Shown: positions 21,546 through 34,000, counted from the stretch's first letter. The stretch: 64,000 nucleotides of DNA from Kingdonia uniflora (GCA_014058105.1 JACGCM010001129.1:2243001-2307000); one strand, 5' to 3'. Translations and numbers: made by a program. Notes: a model not told the origin generated them from the letters alone.

Positions 21546-21733
21546 ATTGATTGTAAGCTAGTATTATCTGTGCTTTAATCTATAGAATGTGGTCGAATGT
21601 TCGTGAAGAGAATGATATTGTTAAAAAAAAGCTTTCATTGATAATTTCAAATTTTACATTAGATGGAGATGAGAATCTCACTTTTGGAATTGAAAAACAA
21701 AAGGAAAATAATGGAAATGGAGTAGTAAGATGC

Positions 21734-22860
21734 TTAACGATAGTACCGTTTCAGTTGCCTAGTGTTCCAAAGATTTGAAATGGAGATTCCCTCTTCTGTC
21801 ATGAGATAGTATGATCTCAGGCCTGAGAGACCTGTGATAATGAATGAACCCTCCCAATTGTCGGTTAATTTTCCAGCGTGAGGCTCTTTGTGATGTTGAA
21901 GAATTTCTTTGAGGATGAGATCCTTAACTTGGAAAGTATAACTCCTGACTCGGTTATTATACGATCTGGTAAGCATATGATGATATCGACCTAGGTTAGC
22001 GATGACGCATTCCCTGGTCTCATCTATCATATTGAGGTTATAAGCCAATTTAAACTCATTTTACTCGTCAGTTAGCTCGTGATCCCGAACTAGATGATGA
22101 TATTCAGAAGGAATGACAGCCTCAGTGCCATAAGCAAGGAGGAATGGGGTACACCCAGTAGATTGTTGGGGAGTGGCTCAATATTCCCATAGGACGTGAG
22201 GTAGTTTGCGAACCCAATTCCCTTTTTTCTGTGAGTGAAGCCATTTTTTGAGTCCATCTATGATGGTTTTGTTACTGATTTTGGCTTGGCCATTGCCTTG
22301 AGGGTAGTATGGATTTGTTGGTAAGTAGATGATATTGTGGTGGTTTAGGAAGGTTACGACCTTATCTCCCACAAATTGGGGCCTGTTATCGATACAAATT
22401 AGGTAGAGGCACCCGAACCGAGTGATTATGCGGTTCCAGATAAAAGAGATGACCTATTCTTCTCTGGTTTGACATAGTGGAATTACTTATACTCATTTTG
22501 TAAAGTAATCGGTAGCTACGAGTAGGTGACGGCGACTACCTGGAGAGTGAGGGAATTTGCCGACGAGGTCTAGTACCCATCTTATGAATAGCCAGAAAAC
22601 CTTGCTTGCATGGAGCTCGAGCGCAGGGGCGCGTATCATATGTCCATGTCTCTGGCAGGTATTGCATCTGCGGGAGTACTCTTCTACTTGCGCATGCCGG
22701 GCCAGAATACTCCTTGAGTGATAGCTTTGCTCCTTAATGATCTACCTGCGGCATGGGAGCCACAAGTTCCTTCATGTAATTGGCGGAACAGATCGTCTGC
22801 TTTTGAACTGAATAGGTACTTGAGGTAAGGCCCTGTAACGAAAAGGTGGTAAAGCATGTC
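21734..22860 (-). pseudogene. Integrase of element B (end of pol)
   Basis: The C-terminal frame 21734-22048 (IDETRECVIANLGRYHHML, VKDLILKE, WEGSFIITGLSGLRSYYLM) ends WNTRQLKRYYR and a stop. The core part 22178-22372 holds [20 protein letters not shown]: the catalytic Glu is Lys (22280-22282), as in A and D. The upstream core and zinc-binding part are readable but broken by frameshifts. Integrase would have inserted the cDNA into the genome. Confidence 0.78.
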
Positions 22861-23490
22861 ATTTTAAGTAATGTAACGCTTCGAGTTGTTGATCAGTTGT
22901 CGGCGCTCTTTTCGATCTGCTGGGAGTAGTTCATTGTAATTGTTGTCGACACCGAGGTAGGCTAAGAAAGGCTTTTGCCAATCATCGTTTCCTCTTTTAT
23001 CGCCCCCAGTGTTGATTGTGTATACATTTATGTGCTTAATGCTGGGGGTTGAAATGATTTTGATCTGGAGATATCGAGTTTCTGTACCCAAGGCCCTGGC
23101 TAGATATGCCATGGAATCGGCGTGCCTATTTTTACCTTGAGGAAGAAATTTGAGAGCTTTTTTTGCGAACTTACTCATCTTATCTGTAACGAGGGCATCG
23201 TATTCGATCATCTTCCCGTTCTTCTTGTATTACTCAGAATAGTGGTGAACGATGAGTAATGAATTTGTGTAAACTGAGAGTTTGGGGACATCGAGCTCAA
23301 GTGCGAGGTCGAGTCCGTGAATGAGAGGTTCATACTCGGTGACATTATTTGAGGCCTCAAAATCCAAGCAGATTGATTTCTCATTTTTTTCATTAGAAGA
23401 GGTAATCAAAACGATCCCGATTCTTGACCCAACGGGTCTTACTTATCCATCTGTGAGAAGCCTTCACCCTGATGTAGTGATACAGTCAGC
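22861..23490 (-). pseudogene. Second (archaeal-type) RNase H of element B
   Basis: The end of the domain is clear in the frame 22864-23211 (MIEYDALVTDKM, FLPQGKNRHADSMAYLARALG). The His-Ala-Asp motif matches the terminal RNase H acidic residue. The N-terminal part (NFEASN, EYEPLIHGLDLALELDV) is in other frames at 23215-23480. Confidence 0.72.
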
Positions 23491-23985
23491 TCGTTTGCTG
23501 AATGGCTTGGGGGATTGATTCTCTGGTGTGTCTTCGGAAAGGTCTGGGTCGTGCTCCTCCCACTCGGGATCCTCAACTGGAAAATCTACGAGAAAATCGG
23601 TAATGGCCTGACCTTTTTCAGAATGACGTTGTTCGAACTTGATATCATGTTTTCCCAAACTGATTAACCACCGTTGCACTTTTCTTAACTTCTCTTTTAT
23701 GGATAGAACTTCCCGAAGTGGGTAGTTTGTCATAACTTTGACAGAATGTTCTTGGAAGTAGTGCTTGAGTTTCTGTGAAGTGTAAACAAGAGTGAGATGA
23801 AGTTTCTCTATTTCAGAGTACCTTATTTCTGCTGGTGTGAGGATTTTACTGATGAAGAAGACTGGTTTCTCTATTTTCCCTTCCAGGCAAATAAGAACTG
23901 AGCTGAGAGAAGTATCTGTGACTGCTAGGTGGATTATCAGTTCCTCATTACCTATTGGGGTGTTCATTATGGGAGACTTCTCCAA
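23464..23985 (-). pseudogene. RNase H of element B
   Basis: One uninterrupted 173-residue frame: GNEELIIHLAVTDTSLSSVL, KPVFFISKILTPAEIRYSEIEK, LHLTLVYTSQKLKHYF, VMTNYPLREVL and HDIKFEQRHSEKGQAITDFL. Linker residues EDPEWEEHDPDL follow. This is the best conserved RNase H of the window. Confidence 0.85.
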
Positions 23986-23989
23986 ATAG

Positions 23990-25060
23990 ATTTTGAAGTC
24001 CTGAAAAGCTGCTTCACATTCTGGTGTCCATGTGACTTTTACAGTTGGCTGAACCTTTTCACGTTTGGTACATCCACGGAGTAATAGGAATTTCTATTGG
24101 CAGCGGTCTGAAGATTTAGAGACGAAACGGTTGATCGCGGCAATTTTGCCGGCGAGTTTTTGAACGTCTTTTGTTGTCTTTGGAGAAGGCATGTCAAGGA
24201 GAGCCCAAATTTGATCCAGATCAGCATCAATCTCTTTTTTGCTGATGAGGTGGCCTAGAAAGCGGCCAGAATGTACCCCGAATTGATATTTATCAGGGTT
24301 GAGACGCATTCTGTAGGATCGAAGGATGTTAAATATAGTGTTGAGATCTGAGATGTGATCATTTGACTGTTCGCTTTTGCACAAGAGATCATCGATGTAG
24401 ACTTCAACGATTTTCCCTAGGTATGTTTTGAACATAGTAGTCATCAATCATTGATATGTGGCACCTACGTTCTTGAACCCGAAATGCATGAATTTGTAAC
24501 AATAAAGGCCTTTTTCGGTGATGAACATTATCTTCACTTGATCTTCTTCCAAAAGTGGAATTTGATTATACCTGAAAATAACGTCCATCATAGATAGGAG
24601 ATCATGGCCTGCTGTGGAATTGAAGATCTGATGAATGTTGGGAAGAGGAAAACTGTCCTTTGGAGTATGTTTGTTCAGATCTATGAAATCTACACAAACT
24701 CAAACCTTTTTGCTTATCTTTGGGATAACGACAATGTTGGATATCCAGTCCGGATACTTGGCCTCTCGAATGAATCCCACTTTGATCAATTTCTCGATCT
24801 CGGTGTTTACTTCATCTCGGAGATGAGGTAAAAGTTGTCGTTGTTTCTGTTTGACCGTTGTAGCATTGATATTGATGGCTAACTTGTGGCAAGCCATGGC
24901 TGGATCGACTCCGGGCATTTCTTCAAAAGACCATGCAAAATCGTCTTAATTGAGTTGCAAGAACTGAATGAGAACATCTTTCTCATGCTGAACCAACTTG
25001 GTGTTGATGAACTTGCTTCAGCTAGGTCCATCAATGTTAACATATTCCGTGGGCTCCTCT
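23990..25060 (-). pseudogene. Reverse transcriptase of element B
   Basis: Frame 24700-24918 holds the N-terminal part (MPGVDPAMACHKLAI, HLRDEVNTEIEKLIKVGFIRE, YPDWISNIVVIPK). Frame 24094-24447 holds MFKTYLGKIVEVYIDDLLCK and FLGHLISKKEIDADLDQI. The YIDD catalytic motif is intact. The two frames are separated by at least one frameshift, and the region upstream of 24918 contains stops. Confidence 0.82.
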
Positions 25061-25099
25061 GTAGGTAGTTGATCGTTGAGGTGCTCAACTTTCTATAAT

Positions 25100-25527
25100 T
25101 ACTATGCAGCCAATCTGTTTGAAGTATCTAGGATGGCAGAGACGGTATTTTTACAAGCCCGAGAGAGTTTCTGACTACCTCTGATCTCATAAATACTGTT
25201 GTCATGCTTCAATCGGAGTGCTTGATGAAAGGTGGAAGCGATTGCTTCCATATTGTATATCCAGCAGTGGCCCATAATCCCAAGATATCGAGATTTGGCA
25301 TTGATGACATAGAAAACATCGTCGATAGTGGCTGGTTTTGCGATAATAGGTAAGCTAATCTTGCCTACTCATTCTTTCCTAGAGCCATTGAATCCACTGA
25401 TGTTGGTGTCGCTCTGAATAATGTGGTCGGCCAAACCCATCTGGTCGATCGTACTCTAAAAAATAATCTCAATACTGCTCCCAGTATCAGTCATCATTTT
25501 GTGCATGACAAACTATTTTATCTTGAG
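25100..25527 (-). pseudogene. Aspartic protease of element B
   Basis: TDTGSSIEIIF then a stop, QMGLADHIIQSDTNISGFNGSR, and SRYLGIMGHCWIYNMEAIAST. The DTGS active site is present; at least two stops interrupt the frame. Confidence 0.72.
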
Positions 25528-25529
25528 CA

Positions 25530-27373
25530 TTATCACTAACGCATCATGATGTAGAAATTTGATGTGGCTTGTATCACAATCTCCGAAGGAAATTATGAAT
25601 CGGCGATTACTTGACTCGGGAAGAAGCCTGACTTCTTCATCTTGAGGTGTAAGATCACAGCATTTTGAAAGCCTCTGGCATTTTGATTAGTTGGAATTGG
25701 AGATCTGATTGATTTTGATCATGTTGCTGAGGTGCATATGGTAGAGATGCATCTCCTCGGCTTTATCATTGACCTGAACAACTTCAAGCTATTTTTTATA
25801 GTTGCCATTTTGGTATGACTTTAGGTCAACAATGTATTTGAGCATCCGTCCCTCCTTGAAAATATACACGAGCAATCGCTATAGAGCATAACAATTATCA
25901 GTAGTTTGATGATTTACCTTATAATATAGGCAAAATGGTCGATTCTCGATGGGCTTCAGTAGTTGAGAAACGAGGTAGAGTGGGTCCTTCAATAGTAGTG
26001 GAAAATTGTAGAGATTCAGACTTTCAGCTTTAGAAGGACTTGTCTGTTTTGTGGGCTGCTTTTCCAAGGGCACCCAGTCTTCCCCTTAGTGTGTTTCTGA
26101 TCTCCCTGTTCCTCATTGGGTTCGCTGGTTTGATCTATAGACGGGGCCTTGGTGGAGAGGACAGATTTAGTAGACTTTTGTCGCTCAGACATCATCCTTT
26201 CCAACTCGACGTAGCCGTTGACTTTGGTGATCATCTACCCTAATGTCGCTGGTTTATTAAAGAAGAGATATTCTTTGGCCTTGCAGTCGAGTCAGAGAGC
26301 ATTGGTGAAAGCAGTCACAACTATTTTTTGGTCGAGGTTATCCACTTTTATCGCGAGCTCTAGGAATTTCTTTGAGAAGTCTTCAAGCTTTTCTCCATAT
26401 GATTGCTTAATACCGATAAGAGAATACAAGTTCTCCTCTTTGTCTTTGTTGTGAGCATATGTCTTGATAAACTACTTCTATAGCTGGTCAAATGTATAGA
26501 TGGATTCCTCAGGGAGAGAATGAAACCATCAGAGTGCATCGTCTAGTAGACTTGTGACAACCAGACGGCAAAGGATGTGGTTGAGATTGGAGTACAACCC
26601 CAATGAATCATGGTATTGCTGAATATGCTCCTTCGGGTCAGTACCTTTATATTTACGAATTTTTGGAGTATGGAAACCTTTTGGTATCTCCATATCAAAT
26701 ATTTATTTAGTAATCGGACTTCCTTGTAACTTCGTGGTATCACCGGTAGTACCCAGAACTTGTGCCTCAATCAACTCCTTAATCCCTTAGTCCATGTGCT
26801 CTTTTATGACAAAATGACATGCTGGTTAAATCAATGGACGTGCTGGCTTGGGATGATGAGTTCCCATACCTTCACTCAAGCAATCTCGTGCTAGAACTTG
26901 ATGTAGAGGTTGCTGGTCTTCCTCCTGATAAATGGAAATAAGGTGACCTCGACTGACTTCTGATTGAACTTCTCCCCCCAAATGGATGGAGGGCTGCAGT
27001 CTATGTTGTAGATTTCTGGAAATGGCTTTACTGGCGACTCCCCGAGGTCCCAATCTTTCCCTTGCTGAAATGAGGGAGGTCTCTGGAAGTTGATCGAGAC
27101 CCCTAGCTGGTGGAGCTAGCTAAGTATTTTGTAGAGCCTCGAGTGTAGTTTGCATCATCGTCGTCTGATCTTCGTGTCGTTTGAACGCTCTCAAATGAGA
27201 TTGTCGTTCTGTTTCGAGCACTTTCTCTCAGAGCTCGCGATCCTTTGTCAACTGAAGTTCGAGTTTGGCGCGTTTCTCTGTCTCGGCATGAATATTTGCC
27301 CGTAATACCGCTATCCCAGATCCACAGAAATTTTGAGCTGAGTTCCTGCGGTCAGTCATCTGGAAGAAACCAT
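25530..27373 (-). pseudogene. Gag of element B
   Basis: Starts at the CAT at 27371-27373 (minus-strand ATG), 73 bases from the 5' LTR, matching the MVTSR start of D. The order is an N-terminal Glu/Lys/Gln-rich coiled coil, a retrotransposon gag core (MEIPKGFHTPKI, KYKGTDPKEHIQQYHDSLG), and a basic linker. Then follow a knuckle-like segment (YYKVNHQTTDNCYAL) and the C-terminal block shared with A. Many stops and shifts; pieces are seen at 26826-27053, 26016-26234 and 25879-26073. Confidence 0.72.
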
Positions 27374-27427
27374 AATTGAAAATTGTAGTGTAAGATTACC
27401 TTAGGGTATCGTGGAAATGCAATCTTT

Positions 27428-27445
27428 CCCACAGACGGTGCCAAA
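27428..27445 (-). other. Primer-binding site of element B
   Basis: On the minus strand TTTGGCACCGTCTGTGGG directly follows the LTR end (...ATTACA). It corresponds to the TGGCGCC-type sites of A and D. The matching tRNA cannot be fixed from the window. Confidence 0.75.
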
Positions 27446-28016
27446 TGTAATGTCTAAATTTCGTAAGGTCGAATTGATTAGGAATTAGCTATCACACCAA
27501 TGAACCTGTAACAATACTCTAATAGAAAGTAAGAAATGGAAATAGGTGTTTTTAGGGTAGAAAACCTCTGAACAGGTAAAAAACCACGACCTCGTATGGA
27601 GGATTTCTTTGAAAATATCTTTATTGCTTGAGGCAGATATCTTTATTGCAAGTGATCTCTAAATATTGAAATGCTTTTAATTTCATAAATAAGAAGTTTG
27701 TGTAATTTTTCTGGTCTTTGTCTCTTCTGGAACTTTTCCTTTATATAAGTTTTTCCCACTGCTCTTCATCGTGTTGGAGCACGTTTTCTGAATAATATGG
27801 TTAGTGGCGGTTGACTGAATAATTGATGAGTTCATGGGAGACATGTGTCTTTGACTGGGTAATGTTTTATGGGTTTAGCTTGATCCACATTCTTGAGTAG
27901 TTGGTGGGACTGGTTAAAATATTTACTGGAGTGCTAAAAATTTGTGAGCTTGAGATGGAGGCAATTCGAGTTGGTTGAGCTTGACCTTTAGTGAGATTTA
28001 GGGATAAGTCCCTATA
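27446..28016 (-). repeat. 5' LTR of element B (right copy)
   Basis: 571 bp, from TGTAATGTC to AAGTCCCTATA (terminal CA mutated). A minus-strand TATA box lies near 27738-27748. GTGAT follows at 28017-28021. Confidence 0.9.
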
Positions 28017-29166
28017 GTGATCATCTCCTCTAAGGTCGCAGGTTTGTTGAGGAAGAAGTATTCTTTGGCCTTGCAGTCGAGCTGGATGCATTTGTGAAAG
28101 CAGTAACGGTTGTTTTATGATCGAGGTTATCCACTTTTCGCGTGAACTCTAAAAATTTCTTCGAGAAATCCTCGAGCGTCTCTCCCTGTGATTGCTTAAG
28201 ACTGATAAGTGAATATAAATTCTCCTCTTTGACCCTGCTGTGAGCATATGTCTTGATGAACTATTTTTACAACTGATCGAATGTATATATGGAGTCCTCA
28301 GGAAGAGAGTGGAACCATCAGAGTGGTTTCTCCTGTAGACTTGTGGTAAATAGACGGCAGAAGATGTGGTTGAGATTGGAGTATAACCCCAATGAATCAC
28401 GACACTGTTAAATGTGCTCCTTCGGGCCAGTACTTTTATTTTTACAAATTTTTGGAGTATGAAAACCTTTTGGTATCATAATATTGAATAGCTCTTTAGC
28501 AATCAAACTTCCTTGTAATTTTGTGACGTTGCCGGCAGTACCCAAAACTTGTGCTTTGATCAACTCCTTAATTCATTGGTCCATATGCTCTTTCGTGAAG
28601 TAATGACGTGCGAGTTGAATCGCTAGGCGAACAGGTTGTGGATGATAAGTGCCTGAACCTTCACTCAGGCAATCTCATGTGGGATCTTGGTGTTGAGGTT
28701 ACTGTTATTCCTCCTGACGGACTGAATTTTAGTAACCTCGACTAATTTTGGACTGAACTTTACCCCCCAAATGTATGAAGGGTTGTGGTTCGTGCTGTAG
28801 ATTCTTGGAAATAGCTTTACTGGCGACTTCTCGAGGTCCCAATCTCTCCCTTACAGAAACACGGGAGGTGTCTAGCAACTAATCATGACCTCTGGCTGGA
28901 GGAGCTGGCTGAGTATTTTGCAGAGCCTTTAGGGAAGTCTGCATTGTTGTCATCTGGTCTTCATATCGTTTAAGCGCTGTCAAGCGAGCTTGTCATTCTG
29001 TGTCGAGCTCCTTCTCGTGAAGTTCCCGATCCTTTGTTAACTGAAGTTCGAGCTCGGCGTAGTTCTTTATTTCGACGTTGAGATTCACCCGTAACTCTGT
29101 AAGTTGCCCCAGCTCCATTAAAACATCGAGCTGGGTCCATGTAGCTAGTTGTCTGGAAGTAACCAT
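28017..29166 (-). pseudogene. Gag of element A, N-terminal half
   Basis: Begins at the minus-strand ATG at 29164-29166 (MVTSRQLATW), with a coiled-coil rich start (DVLMELGQLTELRVNLN). The gag core follows around 28380-28480 (IPKGFHTPKI, GPKEHI, RDSLGLYSNLNH). The last part, from 28017, aligns with B at about 26237 and continues at 14003 on the other side of B. Several stops and frameshifts. Confidence 0.72.
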
Positions 29167-29220
29167 GATTGAATGTTATAGTGAAAGAATGCCTTAGGAT
29201 ATCGTAGAAATGCAATCTTT

Positions 29221-29238
29221 CCCACAGACAGCGCCAAA
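29221..29238 (-). other. Primer-binding site of element A
   Basis: Minus strand TTTGGCGCTGTCTGTGGG directly after the LTR end. Confidence 0.75.
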
Positions 29239-29859
29239 TGTAATGGGCAAATTCTATAAGCTCAAAATGGCCTGGAATTAGCTATCACACCAATGAACCT
29301 GCAATAATATTTTAATGGAAAGTAAGAAATGACACAGGTAATTTTTGCGTAGAAAATCTTTGAATAGGTAAAAAACCACGACCTCAAGTGGAGGATTTTT
29401 ATAAGAGTATCTTTATTGCTTGAGGCAGATATCTTAATACAAGTAATCTTTAGATATAAAAAAGCTTAAACCTTATAATTAAGAAGTTTGACTGTTGCTA
29501 AGAATAAAAAATAAGTAGTGTCTTGATGATCTCTTGTATAATTTTTCTGGTTCTTGTCTCTTCTGGAACTTTACCTTTATATAGGTCTTCTCTATAGTTC
29601 TTTATCATGTTAGGGCACATTTTCTGAATAATGTGATTAGTGGCGGTTGATTGAGTAACTGACGAGTTCATGAGAAACAGGTGTCTTTGACAGGATAAGG
29701 GTTTTCCGTTTGAGTTTGACCGACATTTTTAAATAGTTCATGGGGTCGTTTGGAATATTGACTGGGGAAATTATATTAAAAATGCGTGAGTCTGAGATGG
29801 AGCTAATTCGAACTGGCGACAGTTCAACTTTAGGTGAGATCGAGGGATAGGTCCCTACA
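29239..29859 (-). repeat. 5' LTR of element A (right copy)
   Basis: 621 bp, from TGTAATGGGC to GTCCCTACA. A minus-strand TATA box shows as CCTTTATATAGG at 29574-29585. It would drive the gag-pol RNA leftwards. Confidence 0.9.
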
Positions 29860-29940
29860 TAGGTTAAACTCGATAACAATAGTGATAATGTGTCATATAT
29901 GATATTATACTAACTTAAAAAAGAGAATCTGATTTTTAGG

Positions 29941-32252
29941 TTCAAAAATTTGCTGAACCTGTCCAAAATGCTGATAAGGAAGGGATCTTTGAGAACCTTG
30001 ATGATGTAGAACTAATTTTAATCGATGTAACAACGTATGTTCTAGAGTTGGGTGGTAGGTATAGAGTTGGGCAGAGTAGCTCAAATGTGGCGAGTATTAA
30101 TCGATTTAAATTGGAGGCTAGGGCGATTGAAGTGTCTGATGGGGAGTGGACAGAAATTGATGTTGGGGATCGAGAAGGTAGCGATGGTGGGGAAGAAGAT
30201 GTTGAAGAGATAGTGGGGGAGTACTATAGGGAGGCTCCTAAAATTAGCAAAACATTAAGCTTAAAGTTAAAGTTTGGTATCCCTGATGACATTAGGTTGG
30301 TAGAATATCATTATGAAATAACGGACCAAGAGGTTCTTGTGGATGGTATTCTCGTCCATCGAGAACAGATAAAGAAGGGGTTAAGGTTGCCTCTGTGCTA
30401 ATTAGAAGAATTTTCTAAACTTCTTTGATGTATCCCCTGGTCAATTTAACCCAAATGTTTATGACCTCTTCCGGGTGGTGGGAGTGATAAATAGTCAATT
30501 AAAGGAGAGAGGAGAGGAGTTGATCATTATGGATGACATGTGTGTGTATTACGCACTCAAACAGAATCTATAGAAATTGGGGTACAAGTATTTAGCGAGA
30601 TTCCTGAGAAGACCTCTTTTTTATGAAATGGTGTCGACAGAGGGGGGGAGGGGCAGTACTTTGCCGAATGTCTCATTGTCTCAGGGAATTATGAATTAAA
30701 CTAGAAATATCCAGGGGAGCCTCTAAAATGAAAAAGCTTTCACATAGGTGTGTGTTTAGGTAATTTGTATGTCAAAGTTTTTGACTTGCTTGCTGTGTTA
30801 AAATTTATGTTTAACTATTTGTTGTTATTTTGTTTGTGTGCAACACTGAAGGAGATCGATAAAAAATCTACGGTATCTGAAAAGTTATATAACATCAAGA
30901 CTGATTACTACGGTCGAGTTGATTCTTTGGTTACCAATCATGAGAAGGTGGATGGTCTTTTCCAAGAGGCTAGAATAAAAAGAACTCGAACCAAAGGAGC
31001 TGATATCTTCCTTATCGACGGAAAAATGTCTAGTAAGAACAAGAGGGCTGCTGAATCGAGTCTACTCCTCGAAAACCCTGTATTGAGTGGGTACACCACT
31101 GATACCGTGGTGGATAAGGAGGCCCTGCTAAGTAGGCCCTTTACTAAGTACAAGAGAAAGAGGGTTGTTGACCATCCTAGTATCCCTGCTCCCTTGGCAA
31201 AGAGGTCATCTTGACAATCACCTATCGAGGTGGGAGAAAAAGTCGATATTGCTGATTTGCCACCCAAGTCTATCAAGGCAAAACCTGCTCTCTCTGTGAA
31301 AAAGGACTCCCAGGAGTCGAGCAAGGGGAAGGATGTTGTGGCAGTGAAAATAGGCTCCCAGGAGTCATCCAAGGCGAAGGTTGGTGGGGGTCGGGTGGGT
31401 CTCATTAGGAGACTCAGTAAGCCATCGAGGTCTTTACTACTGGGAAGGGCTTTTTGGAGAAGGAATTTGCCAACTACATCATTGGGGCTGAGAGCTTGTC
31501 GACCTTCTTCATTGAAGGTCACTGCACGATGAACCAGGTTAGAAATTTTCATGCTCTATCTCATTTAATGACATTGGTGCCATCATCTAGGACTCACTGT
31601 TATATTCTGGTACAGATTAAGAAGCTGCTTCTCGATGCGAAGTCTCAGATACTTGCTGGGCAGAGCCTTGCGAATGAGCTCTTGGTCTCGAAGAACATCG
31701 AGAAGGACCTCACAGCTGAGAAGGAATAGCTGGAGGAGAAGCTTGATAAGATGAAGCGAGGGTGGCCAAGGCGAAGGAGGCAGCCATTGCAGACAAAAAA
31801 TAATGTGTCTTGGAGATAAGAAGAAAGAAATCACCCAGATCAAGGCCGATTTGGCGAAGGAGAGGAAAGAAGCTCTTGCTCTGCTAAAGACAAATTTTAA
31901 GAATGACATCCGCGAACAGGTGTTGGCTGCGTAGAGGTCTATGGTGGAGGAGTATGCCAAGGAGCTTGATGAGCAAAGAGCAGAGTCCGAGCAAGTTAAT
32001 CTTGTCGATCTCAAGCGCATGAAGGCCCAGTTCAGAGAAGAATTTCATGCTATGGAGGAGAGGAAAGATTTTTACAAGGGATTGGCTATTGCTGCTGGGG
32101 CCATCTTCTCTGGTTCAGATCCCGAAGATGAGGTACCCGAAGTGCTCGTACCTGTGCTGCCCAAAATACCTATTCTAGAGGAAGTACTGGATGTCATTTC
32201 TCCGGGTCTGCCAGTGAAGGATGCTACTCTTATTTCTCCCTTTGTAGAATAG
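29941..32252 (+). pseudogene. Antisense aORF of element C (diverged homologue)
   Basis: The first coding part after a TTTTTAG acceptor (about 29940) reads to 30401 with acidic stretches (GGEEDVEEIVGEYY) and RLPLC. After a +1 shift, [20 protein letters not shown] and LFRVVGVIN follow, the same LPL-x-FFG-x-P-x-Q-x-N pattern as exon 2 of A, B and D. Later parts: 30850-31214 (basic linker with KYKRKR), a Ser/Lys-rich segment with a repeated SQESSK (31230-31400), and a coiled-coil exon from about 31617 (acceptor GGTACAG) to the stop at 32250-32252. The splicing pattern is less certain than in A, B and D. Function unknown. Confidence 0.55.
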
Positions 32253-32820
32253 AAAGTATTTGGAAAGTTGTTTGTTTTGGTTGGTTTGTGTACAAGTGGT
32301 CGATGAGACCTGAAACAATTTCTTATTTTTGAATGACTACTTTATGGCAATAGTTTTATCAAATGATTGTTTAAATTTTGAAGTAGTCGACAGTAATTTT
32401 GACGAGATTGATAGTATTTGCATAATATTGTAGATGAATAGTCATAGTGTTGCTTTGTGCAAGTATCTGAGTTTATGCAAAGAGAGCCATGGAATGGCTT
32501 GGCAAATGAAGGATGATGACCAAATGTTGTCCCTCTATGGGATATCTGGGTGTTTGAGATTGAAGAACAAAACATGACATGTTTTGTTCGATAAGTAATG
32601 AATTGCAGACAAATTTGTCCTATAATTGGATATGTTTATCAAAGAAATGAACTTAGTTGTGAGAAATACTTGACAAGTATTGATCGATACTAAGATTTGT
32701 AATCAGACGATGTAATGATAGTAAAGATGCCTTTATTTGAAATAATTGAAAGAGATTACATCTGTAATCTGTAAAACCTTTTCAGATGGGCCATATTCCA
32801 GGGGTATTTGAGTTGAGCTT
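32253..32820. other. Element C, spacer between the antisense gene and pol
   Basis: AT-rich, no ORF and no tandem array; the equivalent place in A, B and D is filled by the ~161-bp repeats. Confidence 0.5.
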
Positions 32821-34000
32821 CATCTTTAGTCATTAGCCAATAGGTTCCACTATCGTTCTTGTCGCTGATGATGTAATGTCCTTCCTAGTTTTTAGATAAT
32901 TTACCAGAGTTTTTGGGTCAATTTCTGTCTTGGATGTGTCGAAGGGCAAGGTCATCGATGTCGTATGTACGTTTCCTAACCTTCTTGTTATAAGCTTTCT
33001 TGAAAGTGTCATGGAATCTCCCCAAGCCTGCAATTGAGTGGTCTCGAATCTCTTCGATCTAGTTGAGGTTGCAGAGAAGTCCGAGTTCATTTTCTTCATC
33101 TATAACATTTTGTAGGGTACTTGGGAGTTCGAGGTCTGAGGGGATTACTGCTTCGGTACCAAAAGCCATCATGAATTGTGTACAACTAGTGGATGTTCGA
33201 GGAGTTATTCTATATGTCCATAATATACTAAGAAGTTTGTAGACCCATAAACCATTTTTCTCCTCAAGGCGCTTGCGTAACCCCAACTTGATGTTCTTGT
33301 TTATAACTTCAGCTTGGCCATTTCCCTGAGGATTGCATGGTGTCGAAGTAGAAAATTGAATTTTGTATTTGTAGAGGAAATTGAGGACCTTGTTACTGAT
33401 GAATTACTTGCCATTATCAGATCGAATTATTTATGGATAGCCAAATCTGGCTATGATGTATTCCTAAAGAAACTTGATGACTTTGTTTTCGTCAGTGTGA
33501 CACAGTGGTACTGCTTCAACCCATTTGTTGAAGTAGTCTGTTGCCACAAGAACAAAGTTTCTGTTACCCGATGTTGGGTGGAATGGACCAATGATGTCGA
33601 TTGTCCATGGCCAGAGGATATTACTAACGTGATAGTCAAGGGCTGGGCTTTTGATGTCTTGAGCATGGATTTGGCACTTGTAGCATTTTATAACAAAGTT
33701 TTCGTAGTCTTGTTTCATTTTTGGCCACTATAACCCTTGTGTAAATGCCCTTTGTGCTAGAGATCGTCATGATACTTGAGCTGCCCAGATTCCTTCGTGA
33801 TGTCCTATGATTTTGACTTGTACTTATTTCTGCGAGATACATTCAATAAGATGTCCTCCCCCAGTAATTTGATATAGGACCCCATCTTTGATTTTAAATC
33901 GTGGAAATTTGGCTAAGAGTGACCGCGCTTCTTCTTGATTGTCCGGGAGGGTGTTATAATTGAGGTATGCAAAGAATGGTCTTCTCCAATCTTCAAGATC
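32821..34000 (-). pseudogene. Integrase of element C
   Basis: The core pieces 33464-33718 (CYKCQIHAQDIKSPALDYH, WPWTIDIIGPFHP with the first Asp, VATDYFNKWVEAVPL) and a GNGQAEVINKN motif keep the catalytic Glu (codon 33308-33310). SILWTYRITPRTSTSCTQF and a C-terminal basic part follow to about 32833. Frameshifts separate the pieces. Unlike A, B and D, the Glu is retained. Confidence 0.75.

Larger units (their letters stand above)
14004..28016 (-). mobile_element. Element B: Tat-type Ty3/gypsy retrotransposon nested in gag of element A
   Basis: 14,013 bp, minus strand, flanked by a perfect 5-bp duplication GTGAT (13999-14003 and 28017-28021). LTRs are 14004-14573 and 27446-28016. When it is removed, the gag of A reads through in the same order as the gag of B itself (TTGACCTTGGTGAT/CATCTCC). 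Layout equals A and D: LTR, hairpin, ORF1, ORF2, aORF, tandem array, then convergent integrase to gag. It is a same-family insertion and so younger than A. Confidence 0.93.
1426..29859 (-). mobile_element. Element A: Tat-type Ty3/gypsy retrotransposon, hosting element B
   Basis: Minus-strand element of about 14.4 kb once B (14004-28016) and its duplicated 5 bp are removed. LTRs are 1426-2044 (3' LTR) and 29239-29859 (5' LTR), both running TG...CA on the plus strand, with flanks GAGGT and TAGGT as a decayed 5-bp target duplication. The primer-binding site lies at 29221-29238, the polypurine tract at 2045-2056. Gag, protease, RT, two RNase H regions and integrase run leftwards; an antisense cluster (ORF1, ORF2, aORF) runs rightwards from 2306, and a tandem array sits where they converge. 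It belongs to the same family as B and D. Confidence 0.9.

Noticed and set aside
30938..31552. 204-residue minus-strand frame opposite the antisense gene of C
   Set aside because: It is the mirror of the coding, Lys/Ser-rich plus strand; composition is explained by that and no domain is recognisable.
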